DNA from: Collinsella tanakaei
Lineage (GTDB): Bacteria; Actinomycetota; Coriobacteriia; Coriobacteriales; Coriobacteriaceae
Assembly: GCF_016902615.1 (NCBI RefSeq)
Contig: NZ_JACJMB010000001.1
Coordinates: 62,001-126,000, forward strand
Reading direction: 5' to 3'
Length of the DNA: 64,000 bases
Shown: piece after piece, positions 1-9,018 of the stretch
How the letters are laid out: each line of letters begins with the position of its first letter
Numbering within the stretch: position 1 is the first letter of the stretch
The notes under the pieces: model-generated
What the model was told of the DNA's origin: nothing
Databases searched by the model: none
Seen by the model: the letters and a program-made list of their open reading frames with translations, nothing else
Position numbers and translations under genes: made by a program

Positions 1-2864
1 ATCACGATGCGGTACGGCACGTCCGCAGGGTAGACGAGCGTGAACGTATCGGGCTGCGGCGCATCGCCATCCGTCGGCGCATCTTCGGCGCAGACGTCCT
101 GCCCGCCCGCATCGACCAGCGCCGCCTCCCCCGCATTCGCGGTGTACGACGCGCCCGCATACATGAAGTCGCGCAAGGCGATGAGCTCGAAACCGCCCGG
201 TCGCGCGTTGTCGAACACGAGCCGGTCCACATCGAGGCACGCGCCGTCGTCGGGCAGGATGCGCGCGAGCACCGCCTCGGTCAGGTCGTGCTCCGTGTCG
301 AACTTGAGCTCGGGCACGCGTCCGGTTCCCACGCGGCCATCCATCGCAAGAATCAGCAGTTCGCGTGCGCGCGTCATCGCAACGTACAGCAGGCGTGCGC
401 GCTCCTCGAGCTCGCGGCACTCGCCCTCCAGGCGCATGGACACGAAGGCCTCCGCCGCCGAGCCCGTGGCGCACACGTCGTCGAACGCCTCGGGGGAAAG
501 CCACTCCCCGTAGAGCTTGCGGAAGCGCTTCTCCACGTCCGCCTCGGAGACCTCGGTGCCGTCGGCAAGCACCGTGCCCGCGAAGCGCGCGGGCATGACG
601 GCGGCCTCCACCGAGCCGGCATGCCGGCGCGTCTGCATGCGGTCGCTGTTGCGCTTGATGGTGAAGCATTCGGCGACGGCGACCACGGGGAACTCCAAGC
701 CCTTCGAGGCGTGCACCGTCATGATGCGGACGGCGCCGCCCTCCTCCTCGTTCAGCGCGCCGGGCGCCTGCTTGGCGGCGAGCGCCGCGTCGAACGCGAG
801 CGCGCACGCGCGCGGCGAGCGGCCCTGCTTCGCCTCGGCCTCGGCAAGGATGTCGAGCGCCTTCAGGACGTTGGCCGCAACGGCGCGCCCCTCGGGGCCG
901 CGGTCGGCCAGGCGCACCAGCCAACCGGACTCCCGCACGGCATCGCGCGCGATATCGGCCACGGCGTCGCGCCCCACGCGCGCGATCGCCCGGCGCAGCA
1001 CCGCCCGGGCGCGCGCGAGCAGCGGCAGACCCTGCATGCCCGGAGCGTCGTCATCGCTCATGATGCCGGCGTCCGCGTTGCGCCGGCGCGTCTCCCCCGT
1101 TTCCGGATCGAAGGCGGTCGAGAGCGCCAGGAACTCCTCGGCACCGAGGGCGAACATGGGAGAGGCGAGCAGCGGTACGAGGCCCTGGGCGGTATCCTGC
1201 GGGTTGGCGAGCGTGCAGACGAGCGCGCGCACGCTCGCCACCTCGGGCGTCGAGGAGAACACCGATCCGCCCGAGATGACGCAATCGAGCCCCTCGGCGC
1301 GCATCGCCTCGGCATAGATGCCCGAAAACGTCATCGCACCGAGCAGCAGCACCATGTCGCCCACGGGCTGGCCGGCGTCGGCAAGACTGCGGAAGCGCCG
1401 GGCGATGGCAGCCGCCTTCGCCCGGGCGCGCTCCTCGGAGGTACCGCCCGCCACGAGCAGCGCCTGGCGCCGCGAGGCTTCGGCGACCAGGGCGTCTTTT
1501 CGCCCCTCATGCGGCTCGAGGTCCAGAAAGCCCCGCATGAGGCCGCCGTCCTCGCCGTCGAAGATGCGCGCCACGTAGCTAAGGATCTCCGCATGGCTGC
1601 GGAAGTTGCGCACAAGGCGCACGATCGTCCCGTCAAGGGCGCCTTCCTCGCTGGCATCGCCGCTCGCAATCTGCGCCTCCTGGCGGCGGAACACCTCGAC
1701 CTCCGCACCGCGGAACCGGTAGATGGACTGCTGCGCGTCGCCCACCGTGCACAGGCGCCGGCCGTTGTCGGTGAGGTAGCCGATTAGGTCAACCTGCTGC
1801 TGGTCGGTATCTTGGAACTCGTCGATCATGACAAGGTGGAAGCGGTCGGCGTATGCCGCGCGGATCTCGTCGTGGTCGCGCAGCGCCTCGTGAGCCAGAC
1901 GCAGCAGGTCGTTGTTGTCGAGCACCCCCGCCTCGCGCTTGAGCGCGCGGTACTCCTCCTCGACGGCACGCGCAAGCCCCATCAGGGCATCGAGCACGGG
2001 CGCACCCACGGCGAGGTAGGCGTTGATGAAGGTGTCCGCCACGTCGGCGCGCAACAGCGCGATCTGCTCTTTGGGCAACGCCTTGCTCGGACGGGGAATC
2101 TCGCAGGACATCATGCAGGCGACGAGGTCATCGACGGTCTTTTCGCTCGCTTCGAAGGCATCGATTGCGGCGAGCGCCTCCCGTCCGATCTCGGCGGCGC
2201 GCGGGCTCGCGTCCAGGCAGGCACGATAGGCGTCCGCGAGGCTCGACAGGTTGTCCGCGCCCCGGGCGAGCCTGACCCCGTCCATGCCGTCGGGCAGGCT
2301 GCAGGCAAGCTCAAGCAGGCGCCTCACGAGCATCTGGACGCTCGTGCCCGTTTCGCGCCCCGACGGCCCCACCTCGCCGCGCAGGGGGAACCACGACACG
2401 AGTGCCGATAGCGCACGGCGCCCCGCGTCCGACCGGTCCTCCTCGGCGCGCGCGACCACATGGTCGACCGCCTGCGAGATCAGCTCGTCGGTATCCTCCA
2501 GAATGCCGAACTCCGGATCGAGTCCCAGCTCGAGCGCATGGGCGCGCAGGATGCGCGCGCACATGCCGTGGATGGTCGAGATCCACGCGTCATCGACGCT
2601 CAGCGCCTCCTCATCCATCCCCTCGGCGATCAGGGCGCCGCGGACGCGTTCGCGGATCTCGGCCGCAGCGTCCTTGGTGAACGTGATGGCGAGCACCTGG
2701 TCCAGATGGTCGATGAAGGGACCGGACTCAGGCGACAGGGCCCACAGGATGCGGCGCGTGAGCGTGAAGGTCTTGCCGGAACCGGCGCCCGCCGACACGA
2801 AGAGCGGCCGATCGAGCGTCGTCACGATCTCGCGCTGCTGGGGCATGAGCGAAGAGAGATCCAT
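1..2864 (-). CDS. UvrD/AddA-family ATP-dependent DNA helicase, 3' part outside window
   Basis: Superfamily 1 DNA helicase, probably the helicase half of an AddAB/RecBCD-like double-strand-break repair enzyme. The frame stays open from the ATG at 2864 to the window edge (about 954 codons), so the C-terminus is missing. Visible motifs are a Q-motif near residues 8-14, Walker A AGAGSGKT (Lys31), the DEFQD Walker B motif at 348-352, a HASKGLEFPVV motif V and a late YVAMTRAR motif VI. AddA proteins carry a C-terminal RecB-type nuclease domain; whether this one does lies beyond position 1. It starts 5 bp after the stop of the AddB-like gene, so the two are surely co-transcribed. A stand-alone UvrD/PcrA is less likely because of the large size and the nuclease partner. 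Confidence 0.9.
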   Translation of the reverse strand, partial: MDLSSLMPQQREIVTTLDRPLFVSAGAGSGKTFTLTRRILWALSPESGPFIDHLDQVLAITFTKDAAAEIRERVRGALIAEGMDEEALSVDDAWISTIHGMCARILRAHALELGLDPEFGILEDTDELISQAVDHVVARAEEDRSDAGRRALSALVSWFPLRGEVGPSGRETGTSVQMLVRRLLELACSLPDGMDGVRLARGADNLSSLADAYRACLDASPRAAEIGREALAAIDAFEASEKTVDDLVACMMSCEIPRPSKALPKEQIALLRADVADTFINAYLAVGAPVLDALMGLARAVEEEYRALKREAGVLDNNDLLRLAHEALRDHDEIRAAYADRFHLVMIDEFQDTDQQQVDLIGYLTDNGRRLCTVGDAQQSIYRFRGAEVEVFRRQEAQIASGDASEEGALDGTIVRLVRNFRSHAEILSYVARIFDGEDGGLMRGFLDLEPHEGRKDALVAEASRRQALLVAGGTSEERARAKAAAIARRFRSLADAGQPVGDMVLLLGAMTFSGIYAEAMRAEGLDCVISGGSVFSSTPEVASVRALVCTLANPQDTAQGLVPLLASPMFALGAEEFLALSTAFDPETGETRRRNADAGIMSDDDAPGMQGLPLLARARAVLRRAIARVGRDAVADIARDAVRESGWLVRLADRGPEGRAVAANVLKALDILAEAEAKQGRSPRACALAFDAALAAKQAPGALNEEEGGAVRIMTVHASKGLEFPVVAVAECFTIKRNSDRMQTRRHAGSVEAAVMPARFAGTVLADGTEVSEADVEKRFRKLYGEWLSPEAFDDVCATGSAAEAFVSMRLEGECRELEERARLLYVAMTRARELLILAMDGRVGTGRVPELKFDTEHDLTEAVLARILPDDGACLDVDRLVFDNARPGGFELIALRDFMYAGASYTANAGEAALVDAGGQDVCAEDAPTDGDAPQPDTFTLVYPADVPYRIV

Positions 2865-2869
2865 GTCCT

Positions 2870-5860
2870 TTATGCGTCCCTTCTCGTGAATCCAAGCGGA
2901 TGGTTGTGCACGCAGCTCGCGCGGGGGGTCTCGGCCGGAGCCACCTGGCCGCGCGCGAGCTCGTCGAGGCGCTCGGCGATACTCGCCTCCACCCGGTCGA
3001 GCAGCTCGTCGAACGTCATCGTGCCGCCCGACTCCGCAGCGGGGAAGCCGTCGCGCAGACCCGGCACGCGACCGTCGCCCGGCTCCTGCTCGGCGAGCTC
3101 GGCCGACACCGCCCCGCGCATGGCGACCTTCCCCTTCGTGGAGAAGTACAGGGCGCCGCGCACATCGAGCCCGAGCGTGCGGCGCAACGCCTGCGCGTAG
3201 ATGAGCGACTGGGTGTGCTCCGGCAACCAGCGCGGGTCGTCTGCCGCGACCTCCCCCGTCTTGGCATTCGGCACCGTGGGGTCCTTCAGGCGGAAGGGGG
3301 CTGCGTCGGAGCGATGCTTGTAGTCGATCACCACGGCTCGGCCCTCCGCGTCCACGTCGACGCGGTCGATGCGCCCGCCGAGCGGCCAGCCGGCGTAGGT
3401 CGCGCCCAGGCCGTTAAAGGAGTACTCCAGGTAGGCCGGGGCGAACGGGGCGAGGGCAGCTGCCTCGTAGCGCACGACCTTCTCGAGCTGCGGCAGGATG
3501 TCGTCCACCTGTCGGCGCTCCGTGGCGGACAGGGGAACGAGCGGCGCGCTGCTCGCGGTCTTGCCCCGCTCGTGCTCGGCGCGGACCTCTTCGAAGACCT
3601 GGCGAAGAAGTGCTATCGAGCGCTTCGTGTTCTCCGGCGTCACGCGGGCGAGTCCGAGCTCGATCAGCCGCTCATGGAAACGGTCCATGACGTCATGCAC
3701 GAAGTTGCCCTTCTCCATGTTGGAGAAGCCCGCGTCGATCGTGTTCGGGCGCACGCGGTAGGACACGAACCAGCACAGCGGGCACTCCGCATACGCCTCG
3801 ATCTGCGAGGCGGAAAGCTGGCGCGGCACGAGCTCGCCCGCCTCGCTCAGTTGGCGCGGCACGATATAGGCGCTCGCCGCCTCGCTCAGGACCTCGGGAG
3901 AAAGACACGCCACGCGCTCGCGGCGCGCCGCCCCCGCGGGCGCCGCCGGATCGAAATCGCACTCGATGTCCCCCTCTCCCACCTGACGGGGCTCGACGGT
4001 ATCTGCGCCCGCCGCGGCGATGAGCTCGGTCCAGATCGCAGCCGGGTAGCGGTCCTTCGCCTGCCGGTCGTGCGTCACGCGGGCGAGCGTCGCGACGGCA
4101 GGCGCCGCGAGCGCACGGGCGACCTGGTCGCGCAGGCGCGCCACGGGCTCGAGCTCGCAGGGTGCTTCGCCCAGGGCCCCCGCCAGCGCGCTCACCGGCC
4201 CCTCCTCGTGGGAGAGCGGATATCCGGACACGTCGACGTCGGCCATAAGCAGCGCGTCGATATCCCCCGGCTCGAGCAGCGCCGCGTCGGCGAGCGTCAT
4301 GAACGTCGCGACCGAGCCCGCGGCCTCCGGTGCCGCCGTGCGGCAGCGCACCGTGACGGCGAGCCCCTCGAGCACCGAGACCGCCACCGCCTGGCTCACG
4401 TCCAGACGGCGCGCCTCCTCCATCAGCACCTCGATCGCGCGCTCAGCGACCATGCGCTCGGCCGTCTGGCGCGCTGCCCCGTCGACCGAGCCGAACGCCG
4501 AAGCGGGCAGCGCCACCACGGCAGACAGCATGGCCTTCAGCGCCGAGACCGGACGCTGCTGCATGAGCAGCTGCATGACATCGCTGCACACGACGGGAAC
4601 GCCTGCCATCACCGAGTCTGCCGGCAGCTTGCGGCGCGCCGCGGCCGCACGGCTCTGCACGCTTTGCAGCTCGCGCAGCACGCCCTCGACGCCGAGCGCG
4701 CGGCTGGAGCGGACCTTCTTGTCGAACGCGCGGGCGTACCCCGCGTCGGCCCCGGAAATGGGCGCGTAGAGCCAATCGGTCAGCTCGGGCGCGGGCCACC
4801 ACTCCGTCGCACCGAGGGCACCGTCGAGCGCAGCGCCCAGGCGGCGCGCGAGGTCGGACAGCGCCAAGAAGTGCCGGCCGACCAGGGTGTCCTCGAAGCG
4901 GACGGTGCGGGTCGCCCGCGCCTCGACGCCCCGCGCGACAAGATAGGGCGCCATCTGCTCGAAGAGCTCCGCCGGGCGCGGGGCGGCAACCACCGCCCTC
5001 GCGGGCGCATCTGCGCGCGATGGTGCAGGCGCGCACCCTAACAGGCGCACGAGCTCATCCGCATAGGCGCGCGAGCGCGCATGCGGGCCGCTGACCTCGA
5101 GAAACTCTGGGGTATCCGGAGAGGTTGCATCGACGCCCCCGGAAAGGGCGTCGCGGGCGACCTCGCACCCGAGCGCCGAAAACGCGCCCTCGAGCGTCTC
5201 GGCGAGGGCGCCCTGCGCGCCGCGCAGCAGCACCGAGACCTCCCCTGAGCGCGCGACGGCCGCCAGCAGGTGCACCAGGTAGCGGGGCAGCACGGACACG
5301 TCCCGCACGATCGCGCAGCGCGCGCATGCGGGACTCGTGTGCTCGACGGCATCGGCGACGGCTCCCGCCGCGTCGCTCGCCTCGATCAGCCCGCGCGCCG
5401 CAAGCGCGCTTGCGTAGGCGTCCAACAGCGAAGACACCTTTGCCCACGAGGGGCCCTCGGGCATGGTCGCGCTTGCGCTCGTCGCCGCGCGAAGCGCATC
5501 GCGCGCCATGCGCGACAGCATGCGGACCGTGCCGGGATTCGCCCGCAGGGGCGCCAGCTTCTGCTCGTCCACCGCAGCGACGACATCGGCCATGATGAGC
5601 TGCCGCTCGAGTGCGGTGCAGATGCGCCTGCCGTCACCGAAGAGCTGCGCGAGCCCCTCGACCCACGCGGCGGGCGTCACCACCTCCACCCCCATCAGGC
5701 ATCCCGCATCGGCCAGCGCGCGGCGGCAGGCGTCACGCTCGGCTCGATTCGGCACGATAAGCGCCACACGGCCGAAGCGCGCGACGCCCCGCGCGATGAG
5801 CGCGACCTCTCCTGCCGAGAGCCCGGCGCCCGCTGTGGTGTTCACGATCTTGAGCGACAT
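2870..5860 (-). CDS. AddB-like PD-(D/E)XK nuclease subunit
   Basis: Protein of 996 aa, the likely nuclease partner of the downstream helicase. The N-terminus (TTAGAGLSAGE) aligns in position with the AddB P-loop but lacks the GKT/S lysine, so this is probably an inactivated helicase fold. The C-terminal third holds a RecB-type nuclease core: a histidine in VHDVMD, Asp832 in GRIDRVD, then Asp846 and Lys848 in VVIDYK. Canonical AddB binds a 4Fe-4S cluster through one Cys before and three after the nuclease core. Here Cys693/Cys696 (AECPLC) precede it, but only Cys983 lies in the C-terminal tail, so the cluster looks incomplete. ATG at 5860; 5 bp gap to the helicase gene. Confidence 0.85.
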   Translation of the reverse strand: MSLKIVNTTAGAGLSAGEVALIARGVARFGRVALIVPNRAERDACRRALADAGCLMGVEVVTPAAWVEGLAQLFGDGRRICTALERQLIMADVVAAVDEQKLAPLRANPGTVRMLSRMARDALRAATSASATMPEGPSWAKVSSLLDAYASALAARGLIEASDAAGAVADAVEHTSPACARCAIVRDVSVLPRYLVHLLAAVARSGEVSVLLRGAQGALAETLEGAFSALGCEVARDALSGGVDATSPDTPEFLEVSGPHARSRAYADELVRLLGCAPAPSRADAPARAVVAAPRPAELFEQMAPYLVARGVEARATRTVRFEDTLVGRHFLALSDLARRLGAALDGALGATEWWPAPELTDWLYAPISGADAGYARAFDKKVRSSRALGVEGVLRELQSVQSRAAAARRKLPADSVMAGVPVVCSDVMQLLMQQRPVSALKAMLSAVVALPASAFGSVDGAARQTAERMVAERAIEVLMEEARRLDVSQAVAVSVLEGLAVTVRCRTAAPEAAGSVATFMTLADAALLEPGDIDALLMADVDVSGYPLSHEEGPVSALAGALGEAPCELEPVARLRDQVARALAAPAVATLARVTHDRQAKDRYPAAIWTELIAAAGADTVEPRQVGEGDIECDFDPAAPAGAARRERVACLSPEVLSEAASAYIVPRQLSEAGELVPRQLSASQIEAYAECPLCWFVSYRVRPNTIDAGFSNMEKGNFVHDVMDRFHERLIELGLARVTPENTKRSIALLRQVFEEVRAEHERGKTASSAPLVPLSATERRQVDDILPQLEKVVRYEAAALAPFAPAYLEYSFNGLGATYAGWPLGGRIDRVDVDAEGRAVVIDYKHRSDAAPFRLKDPTVPNAKTGEVAADDPRWLPEHTQSLIYAQALRRTLGLDVRGALYFSTKGKVAMRGAVSAELAEQEPGDGRVPGLRDGFPAAESGGTMTFDELLDRVEASIAERLDELARGQVAPAETPRASCVHNHPLGFTRRDA

Positions 5861-5995
5861 GTTCGCACTCGCCTTCCAACCCGTATCGGACGCCTACCAT
5901 CCTACCTGCCCGCGCGGACAAAACTTCCGCGGGCGGCCGCGAACCCGGAACTCCCCATCGCGAGAGGAGGCCGCGCGCAGCCCCCGCACAGCAAA

Positions 5996-6018
5996 GGACT
6001 CGCACGACGTGCGAGTCC
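5996..6018 (-). terminator. Hairpin downstream of the TrpR-like gene
   Basis: Perfect 10-bp stem (GGACTCGCAC / GTGCGAGTCC) with a 3-nt loop, 60 bp past the stop of the minus-strand TrpR-like gene. On the minus strand it is followed only by a short TTT run, so it is a weak candidate terminator. Confidence 0.5.
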
Positions 6019-6077
6019 CATCGTCTCCCCGGGCGCGCCGGGTCCCGCCGGCTCGTCTCGTCTATGAGGGCGCAGCC

Positions 6078-6389
6078 TTATGCTCGACTGCGCTCCTGAT
6101 CCTCGATCTTGATGAGGATGCGGCGGTATCCGCCGTGCTCGCCGTTCAGCGCCTTGGACACGCGGCTCACCGTCGTGGACGAGGCGCCGGTGCGGGCCTG
6201 CACCTCCACATACGGCTCCCCCTCATCGAGGTAGCGGGCCACCTGGAGGCGCTGGGCGAAGTCGCAGATCTCACGCGGGGTGCACAGGTCGGTCAGGAAG
6301 GCGCGGACGTCGTCTTCGTTTTCCAATAGCAGAAAAGAGCGAACGAGCTGATCGACGTCGCCGCGTTCGTACATCTTCTCGATATTCAT
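6078..6389 (-). CDS. YerC/YecD-type TrpR-family DNA-binding protein
   Basis: Small all-helical regulator of 103 aa. The sequence from about residue 35 on (LCTPREICDFAQRLQVARYL, then an HTH with TGASSTTVSRV) matches the YerC/YecD branch of the TrpR repressor superfamily, whose members are generally uncharacterised DNA-binding proteins. The frame can be extended to 6464. I choose the internal ATG at 6389 because family members start with a short N-terminus and a GGTGGTG stretch lies just upstream. It is monocistronic, and no obvious target gene or tryptophan biosynthesis gene lies nearby. Confidence 0.8.
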   Translation of the reverse strand: MNIEKMYERGDVDQLVRSFLLLENEDDVRAFLTDLCTPREICDFAQRLQVARYLDEGEPYVEVQARTGASSTTVSRVSKALNGEHGGYRRILIKIEDQERSRA

Positions 6390-6593
6390 GAGGCACCACC
6401 GTAATTGCTCAATTTGCGAAACATTGATACTCGGGCAACAGGCCAATCCGGACAATTTATACACGCACCGCCAGACCTGAAAGCCGGGTGCAGTGTATCA
6501 CACCATCACGCTAAAGTGCGGCGGCTCCCCTCAGCGGTGCGCATCTTGTGAACGCGCGGGCGGATGCACCCGCCCGCGCGCCGCGCTCATCCC

Positions 6594-7658
6594 CTACCAG
6601 CGAGGCAGCGTCGGCACGAGCGAGAGCCTATCCTCCAGACCGCTCGTCCACAGCACCTCGTCGTCGCGGTCGATGATCACCGCCTCGACCCCGGGGATGC
6701 CCTCGACGAAATCGATGCCCCGGCGCGCGCCCATCATGAGCACCGTCGTAGAGCACCCATCGCAATCGAGCGAACGCGGCGCCACGATCGTGGCGGACGC
6801 AGCGTCGGTCTCAGCGGGCAGCCCGGTCGCGGGGTCGAGGATGTGATGGTACGTCACGCCGCCGCGCGTGAAGCTCCGCTCGGAGACGCCGCTCGTGACC
6901 ACCGACCCGTCGGCAAGCGCCACGATGGCACGGCTGTGCGCGTCGTCGCGCGGGTTCACGATGCCGATGTTCCACGGCATGCCCGCATGCGGCCTGCCGT
7001 GCGACGGGTCGGCTGTGCGCCCGCCGCGCACGAGCACGTTGCCGCCCAGGTTCAGCGCGAAGCGGGACACCTGGCGACCCTCCAGCAGACAGGCGATATC
7101 GTCGGCGATATAGCCCTTCGCCACCCCGCCGAGGTCGAGGATCGCGTCGGGGTCGAGGATGGAGAGGGTCGGGCATCCGTCCGTATCGGCCCCCACCTGC
7201 ACGCGCCGATAGTCGACATGCGGCAGGGCGCGAGAGAGCGCAAGCGAGCCCGGCACGACACCGTGATGGAAATCCCACAGGCTCGTCACCGTCCCCATGG
7301 TGATGTCGAACAGGCCCCCGCTCGCCGCGCAGTAGCCCTTGGCGAGCGTCACGAGCTCGGCCGTGCGCGGATCGACCCGCACCGGGTCGGGAGCGGCGGC
7401 ATGGGCACGCGAGATATCGGAATCGGGACGCGTGCGCGAGAAGGCGTGCTCGAACTCCAGGCAGCGCAGACGCGCCGCATCGAGCGCGCGGTCGAGACGC
7501 TCGATGACCACAGGGTCTGCCGCCTGCTCGCCATCGTCCGGATAGACGTGCATGTGCACGTCGGTGTTGAAGATGAAAAACGAGATGACGCGCGAGCCAT
7601 CGACGCCGGCGCACGGAATCGCGGTGTGCGGATCGCCATACGTATAATTCTGCTGCAC
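6594..7658 (-). CDS. apbE: FAD:protein FMN transferase (ApbE family)
   Basis: Transfers FMN from FAD to threonine residues of target flavoproteins such as Rnf/Nqr subunits or extracellular electron-transfer proteins. The 354-aa protein has the family landmarks in order: an N-terminal VxMHVY-type strand, DLGGVAKGYIADDIA, NLGGN, and HHILDPATGLPA near the metal-binding site. The start is GTG at 7658, preceded by AGAAGGGGACG. No signal peptide or lipobox is apparent, unlike many exported ApbE proteins, so a cytoplasmic form is likely. No flavoprotein substrate gene is adjacent. Confidence 0.9.
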   Translation of the reverse strand: MQQNYTYGDPHTAIPCAGVDGSRVISFFIFNTDVHMHVYPDDGEQAADPVVIERLDRALDAARLRCLEFEHAFSRTRPDSDISRAHAAAPDPVRVDPRTAELVTLAKGYCAASGGLFDITMGTVTSLWDFHHGVVPGSLALSRALPHVDYRRVQVGADTDGCPTLSILDPDAILDLGGVAKGYIADDIACLLEGRQVSRFALNLGGNVLVRGGRTADPSHGRPHAGMPWNIGIVNPRDDAHSRAIVALADGSVVTSGVSERSFTRGGVTYHHILDPATGLPAETDAASATIVAPRSLDCDGCSTTVLMMGARRGIDFVEGIPGVEAVIIDRDDEVLWTSGLEDRLSLVPTLPRW

Positions 7659-7799
7659 CGAACGTCCCCTTCTGTGAAAGAATCATTCTGAGAGAAACGC
7701 TGGGGATGCCCCTTTCCAGCGTTTCCAGCATCATAGCGCGCACGCGCTGCGGGCGCGCCCTGGCACATACGGTGTCACGAAGCGAAAGGGTTTTCCGCC

Positions 7800-8171
7800 A
7801 TGAAGTTCATTCTCAACTGGCTGCTCACATCCATCTCGATCTCCATCGCAGCCTTCCTCATCCCCGGCATCGAGCCCTACGGCCCGGCAGAGCCCTGGGT
7901 GTGCTTCGCGCTCGCGGGGCTGTTCCTCGGTCTGGTCGACTCGCTCGTCAAGCCGCTGTTGACCCTCATCTCGCTGCCGGTGACCTGCCTCACCCTCGGC
8001 ATCTTCCAGCTCGTCATCAACGGGTTCATGCTCACCCTCGCGAGCTCGCTTTCGGTGAACCTGCTCGGCGCGGGCATCGCCATCTCCGGGTTCGGCCCCG
8101 CGATTCTGGGAGCCATCATCGTGAGTATCGTGAGCGCGCTTCTGGGTTCGGTCCTGGGCGCCGACAACTAG
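7800..8171 (+). CDS. Phage-holin-4_2 / YvlD-like small membrane protein
   Basis: Protein of 123 aa made almost entirely of four hydrophobic segments (about residues 5-20, 33-50, 54-80, 90-118). The pattern LVDSLVKPLLTLISLPVTCLTLGIF is typical of the phage_holin_4_2 family (YvlD). These are chromosomal membrane proteins of unclear role, not functional phage holins in most bacteria. Start ATG 7800 after GAAAGGGTTTTCCGCC. It is convergent with the Rrf2 gene and shares a bidirectional terminator with it. Confidence 0.85.
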   Translation: MKFILNWLLTSISISIAAFLIPGIEPYGPAEPWVCFALAGLFLGLVDSLVKPLLTLISLPVTCLTLGIFQLVINGFMLTLASSLSVNLLGAGIAISGFGPAILGAIIVSIVSALLGSVLGADN

Positions 8172-8212
8172 AGAAACGCCGGTCAGGGCATTCCTCGCTC
8201 GCCATCACGTGA

Positions 8213-8245
8213 AAAAGCGCCAGGCTGCAGATGCTTGGCGCTTTT
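8213..8245. terminator. Bidirectional terminator
   Basis: Stem AAAAGCGCCA / TGGCGCTTTT with a 13-nt loop. It ends in TTTT on the plus strand and in T5 on the minus strand. It sits between the convergent YvlD-like and Rrf2 genes and can serve both. Confidence 0.8.
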
Positions 8246-8278
8246 CTGTGGCGGGTCACGCCATCCGTTACGCTCGCC

Positions 8279-8701
8279 CTACTCGGGCAGGCCGCGCGGT
8301 CCGGCCACCAAATCGGCCACCGTCACGCTATCGAGGTAGGTCGAGATCATCTCGTCCAGCTTGGCCCACACGCCGATGGTCGCGCACTCCTGCACCCGGT
8401 CGCACCCGTGGCGGCCGCCCTCCAGACACGACACCGGCGCCAGGCTCCCCTCGGTGAGCCGCAGAATCTCGCCGACCGTGTACTCCTCGGCAGGACGCGT
8501 CAGCCGATAGCCACCGCCCTTGCCGCGCATGCCGGACAGCATCTTGTTCTTCACTAACGTGGAGAGGATGTTCTCGAGGTACTTTTCAGACACGCCCTGA
8601 CGCTCCGCGATCTCCTTCAGCGGGATGCGGCTGTCGGCTTGATGCTCAGCAAGATCGACCATGACGCGAAGCGCGTAGCGCCCCTTTGTAGAAACCAGCA
8701 T
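8279..8701 (-). CDS. Rrf2-family transcriptional regulator, IscR-like
   Basis: Winged-helix regulator of 140 aa. The N-terminal MLVSTKGRYALRVMVDLA and the HTH with VSEKYLENIL are Rrf2 hallmarks. Cys92, Cys100 and Cys106 fall where IscR and NsrR bind an Fe-S cluster, but the first spacing is C-x7-C rather than C-x5-C. The ATG at 8701 has a GGGGGAG ribosome site; the longer frame to 8950 lacks homology. It is divergent from cysK, which is followed by mnmA. Regulation of cysteine or Fe-S metabolism is therefore the natural hypothesis (CymR- or IscR-type); the sequence alone does not decide between them. Confidence 0.87.
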   Translation of the reverse strand: MLVSTKGRYALRVMVDLAEHQADSRIPLKEIAERQGVSEKYLENILSTLVKNKMLSGMRGKGGGYRLTRPAEEYTVGEILRLTEGSLAPVSCLEGGRHGCDRVQECATIGVWAKLDEMISTYLDSVTVADLVAGPRGLPE

Positions 8702-9018
8702 GGCCAACTCCCCCTCTCTGAACGTCCACGGCATCAGCATACCAAATTCAATCTGAGCGGTGCGCATGAGTCGCGTTCTTTTAGAGAGGGTCGGTATTTT
8801 GGCCGTGCAGGGCACGCACCAGCCGTATCGGACGGTACCGATCATCGGACCGACACCCTGCTTGCGCAACCACGTGCGACATTGCGGAATGCCGACGACG
8901 CACCGGGTGCATGGAGCGCTGTTAAATCGGGTAGGTATGCGAGCACGCACCGCAAGCTCTCCCTACAATGAAGTGACAACACGCCGCGTCGCGGCCCACG
9001 TATACAAGGAGGCGCCCC
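8702..9018. other. Divergent intergenic region between rrf2-like gene and cysK
   Basis: 317 bp without a gene. It must hold promoters for both divergent genes. A good -10 hexamer for cysK (TACAAT) lies at 8964-8969; I see no strong -35 in front of it, which would fit activator dependence. A loose inverted repeat (AGGGTCGGT near 8786, ACCGACACCCT near 8850) is present. I cannot place an Rrf2-type operator with confidence. Confidence 0.5.
8964..8969 (+). promoter_or_regulatory. Candidate cysK -10 box
   Basis: TACAAT, one mismatch from the consensus, 50 bp before the cysK start. The -35 position (GAGCAC with a 17-bp spacer) is poor. Confidence 0.45.

Noticed and set aside
2900-5041. 713-aa plus-strand frame opposite the AddB-like gene
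   Set aside because: Antisense shadow with Arg/His-rich low-complexity translation.
7800-8171. Prophage remnant suggested by the holin-like protein
   Set aside because: YvlD-type members of this family are ordinary chromosomal proteins and no phage gene is nearby.
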